From NCBI RefSeq assembly GCF_000282515.1, contig NZ_AKJD01000080.1, positions 1-64,000 of the forward strand: a DNA stretch of 64,000 nucleotides. Direction: 5' to 3'. This DNA is from Pseudomonas sp. GM80 (lineage in GTDB: Bacteria > Pseudomonadota > Gammaproteobacteria > Pseudomonadales > Pseudomonadaceae). Below, one piece after another: positions 1-8,340 of the stretch (positions within the stretch are counted from its first letter, which is position 1; the number at the start of each line of letters is the position of its first letter). Position numbers and translations under genes: made by a program. A model generated the notes under the pieces. It was not told where the DNA came from, ran no database searches, and saw nothing but the letters and a program-made list of their open reading frames with translations.

Positions 1-17
1 GGCAGCTCCTACAGGGG
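1..17. repeat. truncated family-A repeat at window edge
   Basis: GGCAGCTCCTACAGGGG is the right end of the family-A unit; the rest lies left of the window. It ends 14 bases before the eutB ribosome site. Confidence 0.7.
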
Positions 18-41
18 GTTTATCGTTTACAGGAGGATATT

Positions 42-1436
42 GTGGCCGCATTCGCCCATTCCGTCGGCGCCCAGACCTATCGCTTCGACAGCCTCAAAGA
101 GGTCATGGCCAAGGCCAGCCCCGCGCGTTCCGGGGATTTTCTCGCCGGCGTCGCTGCGCTCAACGACGGCGAGCGCGTGGCTGCGCAAATGGCGCTGGCC
201 GACATCCCGCTCACGCACTTCCTGCAGGAAGCGCTGATCCCCTACGAGTCCGATGAAGTCACTCGACTGATCATCGACACCCACGACAAACAAGCCTTTG
301 CCGTGGTCAGCCACCTCACCGTCGGCGGCTTCCGTGACTGGCTGCTCAGCGACGCCGCCGATGAAACCAGCCTGCGCAATCTCGCCCCCGGCCTGACCCC
401 GGAAATGGTCGCCGCCGTGTCGAAGATCATGCGTGTGCAGGATCTGGTCCTGGTGGCGCAGAAGATTCGCGTCGTCACTAAGTTCCGCGGCACCCTCGGC
501 CTGCGCGGGCGCCTGTCGACGCGCCTGCAACCGAATCACCCGACTGACGAACCGTCCGGCATCGCCGCGAGCATTCTCGACGGCCTGCTCTACGGCAATG
601 GCGACGCGATGATCGGCATCAACCCGGCCACCGACAGCATCGCTTCGATCTGCGCGATGCTGGAGATGCTCGACGCGATCATCCAGCGCTACGACATCCC
701 GACCCAGGCCTGCGTGCTGACCCACGTCACCACCTCCATCGAGGCGATCAACCGTGGCGTGCCACTGGATCTGGTATTCCAGTCGATTGCCGGCACCGAG
801 GCGGCCAACGCCAGTTTCGGTATCAACCTGAATGTTTTGCAGGAAGGTTACGACGCCGGCCTGAGCCTGAATCGCGGCACCCTCGGGCAAAATCTGATGT
901 ATTTCGAAACCGGTCAGGGCAGCGCCCTGTCGGCCAACGCTCATCACGGTGTCGATCAACAGACCTGCGAAACCCGAGCCTACGCCGTGGCGCGGCATTT
1001 CAAGCCGTTTCTGGTGAATACCGTCGTCGGATTTATCGGCCCGGAGTACCTCTACAACGGCAAACAGATTATCCGTGCCGGCCTTGAAGACCACTTTTGC
1101 GGCAAGCTGCTCGGCGTGCCGATGGGCTGTGACATCTGCTACACCAACCACGCCGAAGCCGATCAGGACGACATGGACACCCTGCTGACCCTCTTGGGTG
1201 TCGCCGGGATCAACTTCATCATGGGCATCCCCGGCTCCGACGACATCATGCTCAATTACCAGACCACCTCGTTCCACGATGCGCTCTACGCCCGGCAGAC
1301 CCTGGGGCTGAAACCGGCACCGGAGTTCGAACAATGGCTGGCCAACATGGGCATCTTCACGCAAGCGGATGGCAAGGTTCGCTTTGGCAACAACCTGCCG
1401 CCGGCCTTCCGCCAAGCCCTGGCACAACTGGGATGA
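42..1436 (+). CDS. eutB: ethanolamine ammonia-lyase large subunit EutB
   Basis: Catalytic TIM-barrel subunit of the coenzyme-B12-dependent lyase that splits ethanolamine into acetaldehyde and ammonia; a cytosolic enzyme. The 464-residue product has the usual family length and the typical opening ([17 protein letters not shown]). I chose the GTG at 42 because a strong AGGAGG lies at 31-36 at good spacing. It overlaps eutC by four bases, so the two are translationally coupled. Only 41 bases precede it and they hold the end of a repeat element, so its promoter and any upstream transporter or aldehyde dehydrogenase lie outside the window. Identification is from recognised family sequence. Confidence 0.95.
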   Translation: MAAFAHSVGAQTYRFDSLKEVMAKASPARSGDFLAGVAALNDGERVAAQMALADIPLTHFLQEALIPYESDEVTRLIIDTHDKQAFAVVSHLTVGGFRDWLLSDAADETSLRNLAPGLTPEMVAAVSKIMRVQDLVLVAQKIRVVTKFRGTLGLRGRLSTRLQPNHPTDEPSGIAASILDGLLYGNGDAMIGINPATDSIASICAMLEMLDAIIQRYDIPTQACVLTHVTTSIEAINRGVPLDLVFQSIAGTEAANASFGINLNVLQEGYDAGLSLNRGTLGQNLMYFETGQGSALSANAHHGVDQQTCETRAYAVARHFKPFLVNTVVGFIGPEYLYNGKQIIRAGLEDHFCGKLLGVPMGCDICYTNHAEADQDDMDTLLTLLGVAGINFIMGIPGSDDIMLNYQTTSFHDALYARQTLGLKPAPEFEQWLANMGIFTQADGKVRFGNNLPPAFRQALAQLG

Positions 1437-2266
1437 GTCGTATGGATAAACCGCCCGTGGATCCGCAAAACCCATGGCTGGAGCTACGCCGCCTGACTCC
1501 GGCGCGGATCGCCCTCGGCCGCACCGGCACCAGCCTGCCAACCAGCGCCCAACTGGACTTTCAGTTTGCCCACGCCCAGGCGCGCGATGCGGTGCATCTG
1601 CCCTTCGATCATGCCGGGCTCAGTGCGCAACTGAGTGAACGTGGGCGCGAGAGTTTGCTGCTGCACAGCGCCGCCGTGGATCGAAACAGCTACCTGCAAC
1701 GCCCAGATCTGGGACGCAAACTGAGCGATGACTCGGCGCAAAACCTGCGTGACTATGCGACCGCGCATCCGGGTGGCGTGGATCTGGCAATCGTCGTGGC
1801 GGATGGCTTATCGGCGCTGGCGGTGCATCGCCACACGTTGCCGTTTCTCACCCGCCTGGAGGAGCAGATGAGCGGCGATGACTGGTCGATCGCGCCCGTC
1901 GTGCTGGTGGAACAGGGTCGCGTTGCCGTCGGCGATGAAATCGGCCAATTGCTCGGTGCAAAAATGCTGGTGATGCTGATCGGCGAGCGTCCAGGCCTGA
2001 GTTCACCGGACAGTCTGGGTTTATATTTCACCTACAATCCAAAGATCGGGCTGACCGATGCCTATCGCAACTGCATTTCCAATGTGCGGCTGGAAGGTTT
2101 GAGCTATGGCATGGCCGCGCATCGCTTGTTGTACCTGATGCGCGAAGCCTGTCGGCGTCAGCTGTCGGGGGTCAATCTGAAGGACGAAGCACAGGTGCAG
2201 ACACTGGAGTCGGACACAGGGAAGGATATAAAAGGAAACTTCCTACTCGATCCGCCCACAACCTGA
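1433..2266 (+). CDS. eutC: ethanolamine ammonia-lyase small subunit EutC
   Basis: Light subunit that, with EutB, forms the cobalamin-binding interface of ethanolamine ammonia-lyase. It is 277 residues, normal for the family. The ATG at 1433 overlaps the eutB stop in an ATGA arrangement; a second ATG at 1442 is an alternative start. Recognisable EutC features include an N-terminal segment [16 protein letters not shown], a central [17 protein letters not shown] stretch and a C-terminal [16 protein letters not shown] helix. There is no microcompartment gene next to it, as expected for the simple Pseudomonas eutBC type. Confidence 0.95.
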   Translation: MSRMDKPPVDPQNPWLELRRLTPARIALGRTGTSLPTSAQLDFQFAHAQARDAVHLPFDHAGLSAQLSERGRESLLLHSAAVDRNSYLQRPDLGRKLSDDSAQNLRDYATAHPGGVDLAIVVADGLSALAVHRHTLPFLTRLEEQMSGDDWSIAPVVLVEQGRVAVGDEIGQLLGAKMLVMLIGERPGLSSPDSLGLYFTYNPKIGLTDAYRNCISNVRLEGLSYGMAAHRLLYLMREACRRQLSGVNLKDEAQVQTLESDTGKDIKGNFLLDPPTT

Positions 2267-2381
2267 ACCGTTTCCGCATTGCGTTTCTGCGCCGGTTTCA
2301 GGCAGGATCGATGCACGGCCGCCAGGGTTTCCCATCGCCGTCAGAGCAGTTGAAGACAGCCACTTGAAGACGAGACCTATC

Positions 2382-2843
2382 ATGCGGATTATTCAAGCGA
2401 CCCTCGAACATCTGGATTTGTTGACTCCGTTGTTCGTCAAATATCGCGAGTTCTACGGTTCCCTGCCTTACCCAGATTCCTCCCGCGCGTTTCTCGAAAA
2501 ACGCCTGCGCCGCAAGGAGTCTGTGATCTATCTGGCCCTGGCCGACGATGACGACAAGAAACTGATGGGTTTCTGTCAGCTTTATCCGAGCTTCTCCTCG
2601 CTGTCACTCAAGCGCGTCTGGATCCTCAACGACATCTATGTCGCCGAAGACGCCCGCCGCCAACTGGTCGCCGACAACCTGATCCGCACCGCGAAGAAAA
2701 TGGCCAAGGAAACCCAGGCCGTGCGCATGCGCGTCTCCACCAGCAGCAACAACGAAGTCGCGCAGAAAACCTACGAATCCATCGGGTTCAAGGAAGACAC
2801 CGAGTTCAAGAACTACGTATTGCCGATCAGCGACGAACTCTGA
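2382..2843 (+). CDS. GNAT family N-acetyltransferase
   Basis: A 153-residue single-domain protein of the Gcn5-related acetyltransferase fold. It opens with MRIIQATLEHLD, has the central beta-strand pair (KRVWILNDIYVAEDARR) that leads into the acetyl-CoA pyrophosphate loop, and ends with the helix-strand pattern TYESIGFKED. The acceptor substrate cannot be told from sequence. The ATG at 2382 is chosen over an upstream TTG at 2364 because homologues of this type begin with this stretch. The gene stands alone between eutBC and dedA, followed at once by a 14-bp inverted repeat that may end its transcript. Confidence 0.85.
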   Translation: MRIIQATLEHLDLLTPLFVKYREFYGSLPYPDSSRAFLEKRLRRKESVIYLALADDDDKKLMGFCQLYPSFSSLSLKRVWILNDIYVAEDARRQLVADNLIRTAKKMAKETQAVRMRVSTSSNNEVAQKTYESIGFKEDTEFKNYVLPISDEL

Positions 2844-2847
2844 GCCC

Positions 2848-2891
2848 AAAAGATCGCAGCCTGTAGGAGCTGTCGAAGGCTGCGATCTTTT
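2848..2891. repeat. compact family-A REP hairpin
   Basis: A 14-bp perfect inverted repeat (AAAAGATCGCAGCC and its complement) encloses the core GTAGGAGCTGTCG. It is the shortest copy here of the repeat seen about ten times in the window, five bases after the acetyltransferase stop. The right arm ends in four T residues, so it may also act as a terminator. Confidence 0.8.
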
Positions 2892-2981
2892 CGCCTTACC
2901 GATTCCTTCTGTGTCCCTGACAAATATTCACGCCCGACATCCCTCGCTACAAAACCAACACGCTTTTCAACTCTCAGACCG

Positions 2982-2987
2982 TATAAT
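2982..2987 (+). promoter_or_regulatory. candidate -10 box upstream of dedA
   Basis: A perfect TATAAT lies about 100 bases before the dedA start in otherwise gene-free DNA. No good -35 hexamer is visible at 16-18 bases, so the assignment is tentative. Confidence 0.35.
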
Positions 2988-3089
2988 CGCGATCTTTCCG
3001 GCTTGTAAGAAAAACTACACCTCACTGTAGGCTTACACCCGATTCACCCGCACAGACCCGCTGAGTCGGGCCGACACACAGGTGCCTCC

Positions 3090-3740
3090 ATGGATTTCAA
3101 CCCGCTCGACCTTATCCTGCATCTCGATGTTTACCTCGACATGCTGGTAACCAACTACGGGCCATGGATCTACGCCATTCTGTTTTTGGTGATCTTCTGC
3201 GAAACCGGACTGGTGGTGATGCCGTTCCTGCCGGGTGATTCGCTGTTGTTCATCGCCGGCGCCGTAGCGGCGGGTGGCGGAATGGACCCGGTACTACTCG
3301 GTGGTCTGCTGATGCTCGCGGCGATACTCGGTGACAGCACCAACTACGTGATCGGACGAACGGCCGGGGAAAAACTCTTCAGCAACCCGAACTCGAAAAT
3401 CTTCCGCCGCGATTACCTGCAGAAGACTCACGATTTCTATGACAAGCACGGTGGCAAGACCGTGACTCTGGCGCGCTTCCTGCCGATCATTCGTACCTTT
3501 GCACCGTTCGTCGCCGGTGTGGCAAGAATGCCGTACCCGCGCTTCTTTGGTTTCAGCGTGCTCGGCACCATTCTCTGGGTCGGCGGCCTGGTGACGTTGG
3601 GCTACTTCTTCGGCAACGTTCCGTTCATCAAGAAAAACCTGTCGTTGCTGGTTGTGGCGATCATCCTGCTGTCGCTGGTGCCGATGATCCTTGGCGTGGT
3701 TCGCAGCCGTTTCAGCGGCAGCAAAGCCGAATCGCACTAA
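3090..3740 (+). CDS. DedA family inner-membrane protein
   Basis: A 216-residue polytopic inner-membrane protein of the DedA/VTT family, linked in other bacteria to undecaprenyl-phosphate or phospholipid recycling and proton-motive-force maintenance. The family hallmarks are present: an early ETGLVVMPFLPGDSLLF segment, and the amphipathic loop ARFLPIIRTFAPFVAGV with its conserved arginines and prolines. Hydrophobic segments lie near residues 25-45, 55-85, 140-170 and 185-205. The start ATG at 3090 gives the usual length; its ribosome binding site is weak. mtfA follows after four bases, so the two are probably cotranscribed. Exact substrate is not inferable. Confidence 0.9.
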   Translation: MDFNPLDLILHLDVYLDMLVTNYGPWIYAILFLVIFCETGLVVMPFLPGDSLLFIAGAVAAGGGMDPVLLGGLLMLAAILGDSTNYVIGRTAGEKLFSNPNSKIFRRDYLQKTHDFYDKHGGKTVTLARFLPIIRTFAPFVAGVARMPYPRFFGFSVLGTILWVGGLVTLGYFFGNVPFIKKNLSLLVVAIILLSLVPMILGVVRSRFSGSKAESH

Positions 3741-3744
3741 GCCC

Positions 3745-4557
3745 ATGTGGTCGCTGAGCGCCTGGCGACGCCGGCGCATTCTGGCGAAGCACCCGATTGC
3801 CGACGATATGTGGCAACGGGTGCGCGATCACCTGAGCTTTCTTGACGGCATCACCGCCGCGCAAGACCAATGGCTGCGCGAAGCGTGCGTGCTGTTCCTC
3901 GAAGAAAAACATCTGACCGCCCTGCCCGGCGTCGAGCTGCATCAGGAGCAACGCCTGTTGCTCGCCGCTCAGGCGCAATTGCCACTGCTCAACCTCGGCG
4001 ATTTGAACTGGTATCAGGGTTTCCACGAAATCGTCCTCTACCCCGATGACTTCCTCAGCCCGCAGCGTCACCGCGATGCCAGCGGTGTCGAACATGAGTG
4101 GGATGGCGAGCACAGTGGCGAGGCCTGGCAACAAGGGCCGATCATCCTCGCCTGGCCGGGCGTGATGGCCAGTGGTGGCTGGGAAGGTTACAACCTGGTG
4201 ATCCACGAACTGGCGCACAAGCTCGACATGCTCAACGGCGACGCCAACGGCCTGCCGCCGCTGCACGCCGACATGCGCGTCAGCGACTGGGCCGAGGTCA
4301 TGCAGGCCGCTTATGACGATCTTGATGGCCAGCTTGAGCGTAACCCCGATGCCGAAACGGCCATCGATCCTTACGCCGCCGAAAACCCGGCGGAATTCTT
4401 TGCGGTCACCAGCGAATACTTCTTCAGCGCTCCGGATCTGCTGCACGAGGCTTATCCACAGGTCTATGCGCAACTGCAGCTTTTCTACCGTCAGGACCCG
4501 TTGGGCAGGTTGCGGCAACTTCAGGCCAGCGACCCGGTCTATCAGGCGCACGACTAA
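3745..4557 (+). CDS. mtfA: M90-family zinc metallopeptidase MtfA
   Basis: A 270-residue cytosolic zinc peptidase of the MtfA (Mlc titration factor A) family; in E. coli MtfA binds the repressor Mlc and so affects glucose uptake genes. The zinc-binding motif HELAH is at residues 154-158, followed by the family's D-x-LNG stretch, and the third ligand region [14 protein letters not shown] begins at residue 214. The WEGYN segment just before HELAH is typical. I chose the ATG at 3745, four bases after dedA, because longer forms would run into the dedA coding region. Confidence 0.9.
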   Translation: MWSLSAWRRRRILAKHPIADDMWQRVRDHLSFLDGITAAQDQWLREACVLFLEEKHLTALPGVELHQEQRLLLAAQAQLPLLNLGDLNWYQGFHEIVLYPDDFLSPQRHRDASGVEHEWDGEHSGEAWQQGPIILAWPGVMASGGWEGYNLVIHELAHKLDMLNGDANGLPPLHADMRVSDWAEVMQAAYDDLDGQLERNPDAETAIDPYAAENPAEFFAVTSEYFFSAPDLLHEAYPQVYAQLQLFYRQDPLGRLRQLQASDPVYQAHD

Positions 4558-4602
4558 GCGCTGCACGACTTCTGGTACGTGGCGTCGGCGTAGGAATATG
4601 CC

Positions 4603-4608
4603 TATAAT
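4603..4608 (+). promoter_or_regulatory. candidate -10 box of ppa
   Basis: A perfect TATAAT lies 62 bases before the ppa start codon. The -35 region (TGGCGT at 4580-4585, 17-base spacing) matches the consensus poorly. Position in the only intergenic space before a highly expressed housekeeping gene supports it. Confidence 0.45.
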
Positions 4609-4669
4609 CGCCGCCACTTTTTGGTCAATCCGGCCAAGTGTTTTTGGTCAACTACGGGGGCAACGCCCA

Positions 4670-5197
4670 ATGAGCTACAGCAAGATTCCGGCTGGCAAAG
4701 ACCTGCCGAACGACATCTACGTCGCGATCGAGATCCCGGCCAACCACGCGCCGATCAAATACGAAATCGACAAAGACAGCGATTGCCTGTTCGTTGACCG
4801 TTTCATGGCCACCCCAATGTTCTACCCGGCCAACTACGGTTACATCCCGAACACCCTGGCTGACGACGGTGATCCCCTCGACGTGCTGGTTGTAACCCCT
4901 TACCCGGTTGCGCCAGGCTCGGTGATCCGCGCGCGTCCAGTTGGCATCCTGAACATGACCGACGACGGCGGCGGCGATGCCAAAGTCATCGCAGTGCCAC
5001 ACGACAAGCTGTCCCAGCTGTACGTCGACGTGAAGGAATACACCGACCTGCCGCCACTGCTGATCCAGCAGATCGAGCACTTCTTCGCGAACTACAAAGA
5101 TCTCGAAAAAGGCAAATGGGTCAAGATCGAAGGCTGGGCCGGTGCTGACGCCGCCCGCGACGCGATCACCAAGTCGGTTGCTGCCTACAAGGGCTAA
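4670..5197 (+). CDS. ppa: inorganic pyrophosphatase
   Basis: Class I (family I) soluble inorganic pyrophosphatase, 175 residues, which hydrolyses pyrophosphate to phosphate and drives biosynthetic reactions forward. The signature [10 protein letters not shown] holds the metal-binding aspartates, and the conserved [15 protein letters not shown] and YGYIPNT stretches are present. An ACGGGGG ribosome binding site sits ten bases before the ATG at 4670. It has a candidate TATAAT upstream and a strong terminator downstream, so it is probably a single-gene transcript. Confidence 0.97.
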   Translation: MSYSKIPAGKDLPNDIYVAIEIPANHAPIKYEIDKDSDCLFVDRFMATPMFYPANYGYIPNTLADDGDPLDVLVVTPYPVAPGSVIRARPVGILNMTDDGGGDAKVIAVPHDKLSQLYVDVKEYTDLPPLLIQQIEHFFANYKDLEKGKWVKIEGWAGADAARDAITKSVAAYKG

Positions 5198-5224
5198 TTG
5201 CCCTGAGCCGCAGTCCGCTTGAAG

Positions 5225-5251
5225 AAAACCCCGGTCGATCCGGGGTTTTTT
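5225..5251 (+). terminator. rho-independent terminator of ppa
   Basis: AAAACCCCGG, five-base loop, CCGGGGTTTT, then further T residues: a perfect 10-bp stem 27 bases after the ppa stop. Confidence 0.9.
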
Positions 5252-5375
5252 ATGCTCGGGAAAGGCCGTCTTAAACAAGGCGTTTACGACGGACTACAGA
5301 AAAGTTTTAACCTGTGTAATTTCCCACAAGAACGTCTTACATCCCGTCGCAAAATTCAGCCCGTTTTTGAACGCC

Positions 5376-5391
5376 CGGTTTATTCAAACCG
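5376..5391. promoter_or_regulatory. 16-bp palindrome, candidate operator of the S24 repressor
   Basis: CGGTTT-ATTC-AAACCG is a perfect inverted repeat 28 bases before the start of the CI/LexA-like gene. It overlaps the place where a -35 box would lie for the TAGACT hexamer at 5406-5411. Position suggests autorepression; this is inference. Confidence 0.45.
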
Positions 5392-5419
5392 CTCTGGCAC
5401 GGCCGTAGACTCCGTGTTT

Positions 5420-6166
5420 ATGAGAAAGAACACTAGCGGTCCAAGATTCAGGGCACTCCTGGAAGCAGCGAACATCTCGACCACGGGTTTCGCAAAGTTC
5501 TGGGGCACGGAAGCCCAAAATGTCCACAACTGGTACACCCGGGGCGTCCCGGCGTATCGCATGGAAGAAGTCTCACGCCTGCTGTCCGTCAACAGCGAAT
5601 GGCTGAAAACCGGCGAAGGCAATAAAGAGTCGCCGAGCCTGAACGCGCCTGCCAGCAACGGCGACACCTTCGACGCCCACGCCATCCGTGGCGTCTACAC
5701 CATCATCGATCCCAACGACATCAATCTGCTGTTCTTCAAGGAAACGCCGCTCACCGACGGCTCCGGCAAAACCCACGTCATCCAGGACCCGGACCAATCC
5801 ATCCGCCTGCTGCGCAACCACCTCGATCAACTCGAAGTCAGACACACCGACGCCATCTGCGCGCACATGATCGGCAACAGCATGGCCGAACGCATCGAAG
5901 ACGGCTCCGTCGTCGCCATCGACCGTGGCCTGACCCAAGTCGTCGACGGCGAAATCTACGCCATCGAACACGACGGCATGCTGCGCATCAAATACCTGCA
6001 CCGCATGCCCGGCAACGGCTTACGGCTGCGCAGCCACAACAACGCCGAATACCCGGACGAAGTATTCCGCCCGGCGCAGATTGAAGAGCAAAGGATTCAC
6101 ATATTGGGCTGGGTGTTCTGGTGGTCGACCGCGGGCAAACGCCGGCCGGTGGTGCCGTTCCTCTGA
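5420..6166 (+). CDS. CI/LexA-like transcriptional repressor with S24 peptidase domain
   Basis: A 248-residue DNA-binding repressor. Residues 8-50 form a helix-turn-helix-like region (STTGFAKFWGTEAQNVHNWYT), and residues 140-248 are the LexA/UmuD/CI-type peptidase domain, with the Ser of GNSM at 154 and the catalytic Lys at 191 in LRIKYLH. It could undergo RecA-stimulated self-cleavage, but I see no clear Ala-Gly cleavage site. No prophage genes surround it, so it is a resident or domesticated regulator. No ribosome binding site precedes ATG 5420, and a TAGACT -10-like hexamer ends only nine bases upstream, so the mRNA may be leaderless, as for lambda CI made from PRM. Its targets are unknown. 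Confidence 0.85.
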   Translation: MRKNTSGPRFRALLEAANISTTGFAKFWGTEAQNVHNWYTRGVPAYRMEEVSRLLSVNSEWLKTGEGNKESPSLNAPASNGDTFDAHAIRGVYTIIDPNDINLLFFKETPLTDGSGKTHVIQDPDQSIRLLRNHLDQLEVRHTDAICAHMIGNSMAERIEDGSVVAIDRGLTQVVDGEIYAIEHDGMLRIKYLHRMPGNGLRLRSHNNAEYPDEVFRPAQIEEQRIHILGWVFWWSTAGKRRPVVPFL

Positions 6167-6187
6167 TCTGACGGCCAGCACCTCCCC

Positions 6188-6214
6188 CTGTAGGAGTGAG
6201 CCTGCTCGCGATGA
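6188..6214. repeat. solo REP element
   Basis: CTGTAGGAGTGAGCCTGCTCGCGATGAGG carries the typical short REP stem (GAGC-CT-GCTC) next to a GTAGGAG head. It is unpaired, unlike most other repeats here. Confidence 0.6.
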
Positions 6215-6464
6215 GGCCCTGAAAAACAGTACAAATCCCCAATTTTTACTGCAGCAGTCGCTCTAAACCGCACTTCAGACTGGGAATTCACAGCAAAACT
6301 CAGTATCCTGCGCCCCACATTTGCGCATCGACCCGCCCCGCGGCTCAGAGAGCGCCCGACGCGGCAGACCAACGTCTGACCAAGTCCCACAGCCGGACGC
6401 AGATCCGGATGTACGTTTTGAAGGCTGGCAAGGCTTACCAAAAATAGGCCAAGCCAGTCCCCGA

Positions 6465-6488
6465 GAAGCCGGCCACAAGCCGGCTTTT
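6465..6488 (+). terminator. rho-independent terminator
   Basis: AAGCCGGC-CACA-AGCCGGCTTTTT gives a strong GC stem with a T tract. The nearest upstream gene ends almost 300 bases earlier, so it either ends a long 3' UTR or an unannotated small RNA. Confidence 0.8.
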
Positions 6489-6652
6489 TAATGCCTGCAA
6501 AAAAACACGTTTACCTTGGCGAGCTTGACTCAACACTTGCCAACCCTAACCCCCTCAGTGCTAAATCCTGCCCAACACCCAACCCCTCTGTTTTTACCCG
6601 CATCCCCGACCCCGGCCGGATTCCGGTATTGAGCCTCACGGGAATCCATGGA

Positions 6653-7822
6653 ATGGCCCTGCATATCCCGACCCTGCTGGTCGTTTCCGTCTTCGTCTTC
6701 TTTTTGATGGGGCTGTTGACGCTGCACGCCTGGTATCGCGAAACCCGCGAGCCGCCGCTGGCCTACCTTGGCAGCATGATGCTGTTGGGCGCGCTGGGCG
6801 TGGTGCTGGTGAGTTGGCGGGATCGCGGGGTGGATTTCGTTCCGATCATCTTCGGCAACATTGTTCTGTTGCTCAGCGCCGCGATGAACTGGACGGCCAT
6901 GCGCACGCTGACCGGTCGCAAACCGTATCTGCCGGGCATTTTGGCGGGTTCTGTGGTCTGGCTGCTGTTGTGCCTGATACCCGCCTTTTACGACTCGATG
7001 GCGAATCGAGTACTGATCTACTCTCTCCTGGCATTCGGTTATGGCGTGCTGACGACATTGGAACTCTGGCGCAACCGTCACAGCCTGGACGTCGCGTTCA
7101 TGCCGGCGCTGGTGCTGACCGTTTTGCACACGATTTTTTATGCGGTGCGCAGCGCGACTGATGACGGGCTGCCGGTGACCAAGGCGTTGCTGGGCAGTGG
7201 CGAAGGCGTGCCGTTTTTCTCATTCATGCTGTTCGAGTCGATGTTGTATGTCATCGGCATTGCCTACATCACCTTGGCGATGGTCAAGGAACGCGCCGAA
7301 CTCAAGCTCAAGGCCGCGGCATTCAGCGATCCGTTGACCGGCATCGGCAATCGTCGCGCGTTCATGCAGCACGCCAGTCACTTGCTGGACGGCTGTCAGC
7401 AGCGGGCCGAACCGGCGGCGTTGCTCCTTTGCGATCTGGATCACTTCAAGCGTTTGAACGACACCTACGGCCATCCTGTCGGCGATCAAGCGTTGATCGC
7501 GTTCAGCGAAGTCCTGACGGAAAGCGTGCGTAAAGAGGATGTATTCGGGCGCATCGGTGGCGAGGAGTTTGCCTGCCTGCTCGATACATGCGATGAGCCG
7601 ACTGCGCTGGAGATTGCCGAGCGAATCCGTCACTCCTTCGCCCGACTCTCCATTCTGGAACCAGGCCTGCTCAGCGTCAGTATCGGCGTGGTCACCACTC
7701 GTGAATCGGGTTACGACCTGTCGCGCCTGCTGTCGGAGGCGGATCAGGCGCTGTACGGCGCCAAGCATCAGGGACGCAACCGGGTGCAGACGTTGCGCTC
7801 GTTGTATCTGGGGCTGGCGTAA
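6653..7822 (+). CDS. membrane-anchored diguanylate cyclase (GGDEF)
   Basis: A 389-residue enzyme expected to make cyclic di-GMP from two GTP at the inner membrane. The N-terminal 210 residues carry about six to seven hydrophobic segments with no recognised sensor motif, and the GGDEF domain fills residues 220-385. The active-site motif is GGEEF at 302-306, and a product-inhibition I-site (RKED at 293-296) sits exactly five residues ahead of it, so the enzyme should be active and feedback-controlled. The ATG at 6653 is chosen because the hydrophobic domain starts there. An upstream in-frame ATG at 6491 lies against the terminator and is unlikely. No EAL domain is present. Confidence 0.9.
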   Translation: MALHIPTLLVVSVFVFFLMGLLTLHAWYRETREPPLAYLGSMMLLGALGVVLVSWRDRGVDFVPIIFGNIVLLLSAAMNWTAMRTLTGRKPYLPGILAGSVVWLLLCLIPAFYDSMANRVLIYSLLAFGYGVLTTLELWRNRHSLDVAFMPALVLTVLHTIFYAVRSATDDGLPVTKALLGSGEGVPFFSFMLFESMLYVIGIAYITLAMVKERAELKLKAAAFSDPLTGIGNRRAFMQHASHLLDGCQQRAEPAALLLCDLDHFKRLNDTYGHPVGDQALIAFSEVLTESVRKEDVFGRIGGEEFACLLDTCDEPTALEIAERIRHSFARLSILEPGLLSVSIGVVTTRESGYDLSRLLSEADQALYGAKHQGRNRVQTLRSLYLGLA

Positions 7823-7899
7823 AAACCCTTTTGAAGTAGCCGTCCGACGCAGTTGGCCGGGCTGTATATCCGAGAAACGCTCCACAAGGAAGTTAGACA

Positions 7900-8331
7900 T
7901 TGATTCCCCGCACGCTGAACTCACAGCTGAAATCCGTTGCCGCAACAACCCTGTGCCTCTGCTTGATCGGGTGTGTCGGAGCAGGCATCTCCCTGCCCGA
8001 AAAAGTCACACTGAAAACCGACGCCTACAGAGCGCAAAGTTACCGCTCAATCACCCCACAAATCACCCGAACAGCAACATCGGCACCCACCCGCGAATGG
8101 TGCGGAATCACTGTCTGGGCGCTGGTGATTCCGGTGCCGTTGAAACTGCCGGTCTGCCACTCGTACTCCGAGCAATCCTTCGGCAGTGACGAGTTCGGGA
8201 GGGAGACCGTTCTGCTCAACACCCGACAATCAGTGCCATCCCCGCTCTACGCCTGTGGCCCACTCATGGTGCTGGGGCCGATCGTTCACGGTTACGAAGG
8301 TAATGCGCTGTGCGGTGTTTTTCCTGACTGA
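7900..8331 (+). CDS. small predicted lipoprotein, unknown function
   Basis: A 143-residue protein with a lipoprotein signal: basic N-terminus, hydrophobic core and a lipobox ending LIGC near residue 25. The mature part has several cysteines (REWCGITVWAL, LPVCHSYSE, LYACGPLMV, NALCGVF) that could form two disulfides in the periplasm. I do not recognise the family. The start is a TTG at 7900, supported by AAGGA ten bases upstream. It converges with the mag operon, whose last stop is only nine bases away, and it follows the diguanylate cyclase by 77 bases, possibly on the same transcript. Confidence 0.65.
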   Translation: MIPRTLNSQLKSVAATTLCLCLIGCVGAGISLPEKVTLKTDAYRAQSYRSITPQITRTATSAPTREWCGITVWALVIPVPLKLPVCHSYSEQSFGSDEFGRETVLLNTRQSVPSPLYACGPLMVLGPIVHGYEGNALCGVFPD

Positions 8332-8340
8332 TCCATTGAT

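Larger units (their letters stand above)
6167..6652. other. gene-poor intergenic region with a solo REP and a terminator
   Basis: About 485 bases with no convincing gene. It holds a single REP-like hairpin (6188-6214), an unassigned stretch of about 240 bases, a rho-independent terminator (6465-6488) and a roughly 160-base leader before the diguanylate cyclase. The unassigned stretch may be the 3' tail of the repressor transcript or a small RNA. No tRNA or known RNA family was recognised. Confidence 0.6.

Noticed and set aside
1334..1432. N-terminally extended EutC starting at 1334
   Set aside because: The extra codons are eutB sequence in another frame; ATG 1433 overlapping the eutB stop gives the usual EutC length.
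27..1541. A 504-codon open frame on the minus strand across eutB
   Set aside because: It lies antisense to a clear eutB, has arginine/glycine-rich composition without a known domain, and no ribosome site; typical of high-GC shadow frames.
4313..4669. N-terminally extended pyrophosphatase from 4313
   Set aside because: The upstream part is in another frame of mtfA; the family start [17 protein letters not shown] begins at 4670 with a good ribosome site.
5420..6166. Prophage boundary around the CI-like repressor
   Set aside because: No integrase, structural phage genes or att-like repeats are seen in the flanking genes, which are ordinary chromosomal genes.
6491..6652. Diguanylate cyclase starting at ATG 6491
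   Set aside because: That ATG abuts the terminator T-tract with no ribosome site, and the added 54 residues have no helix or known domain.
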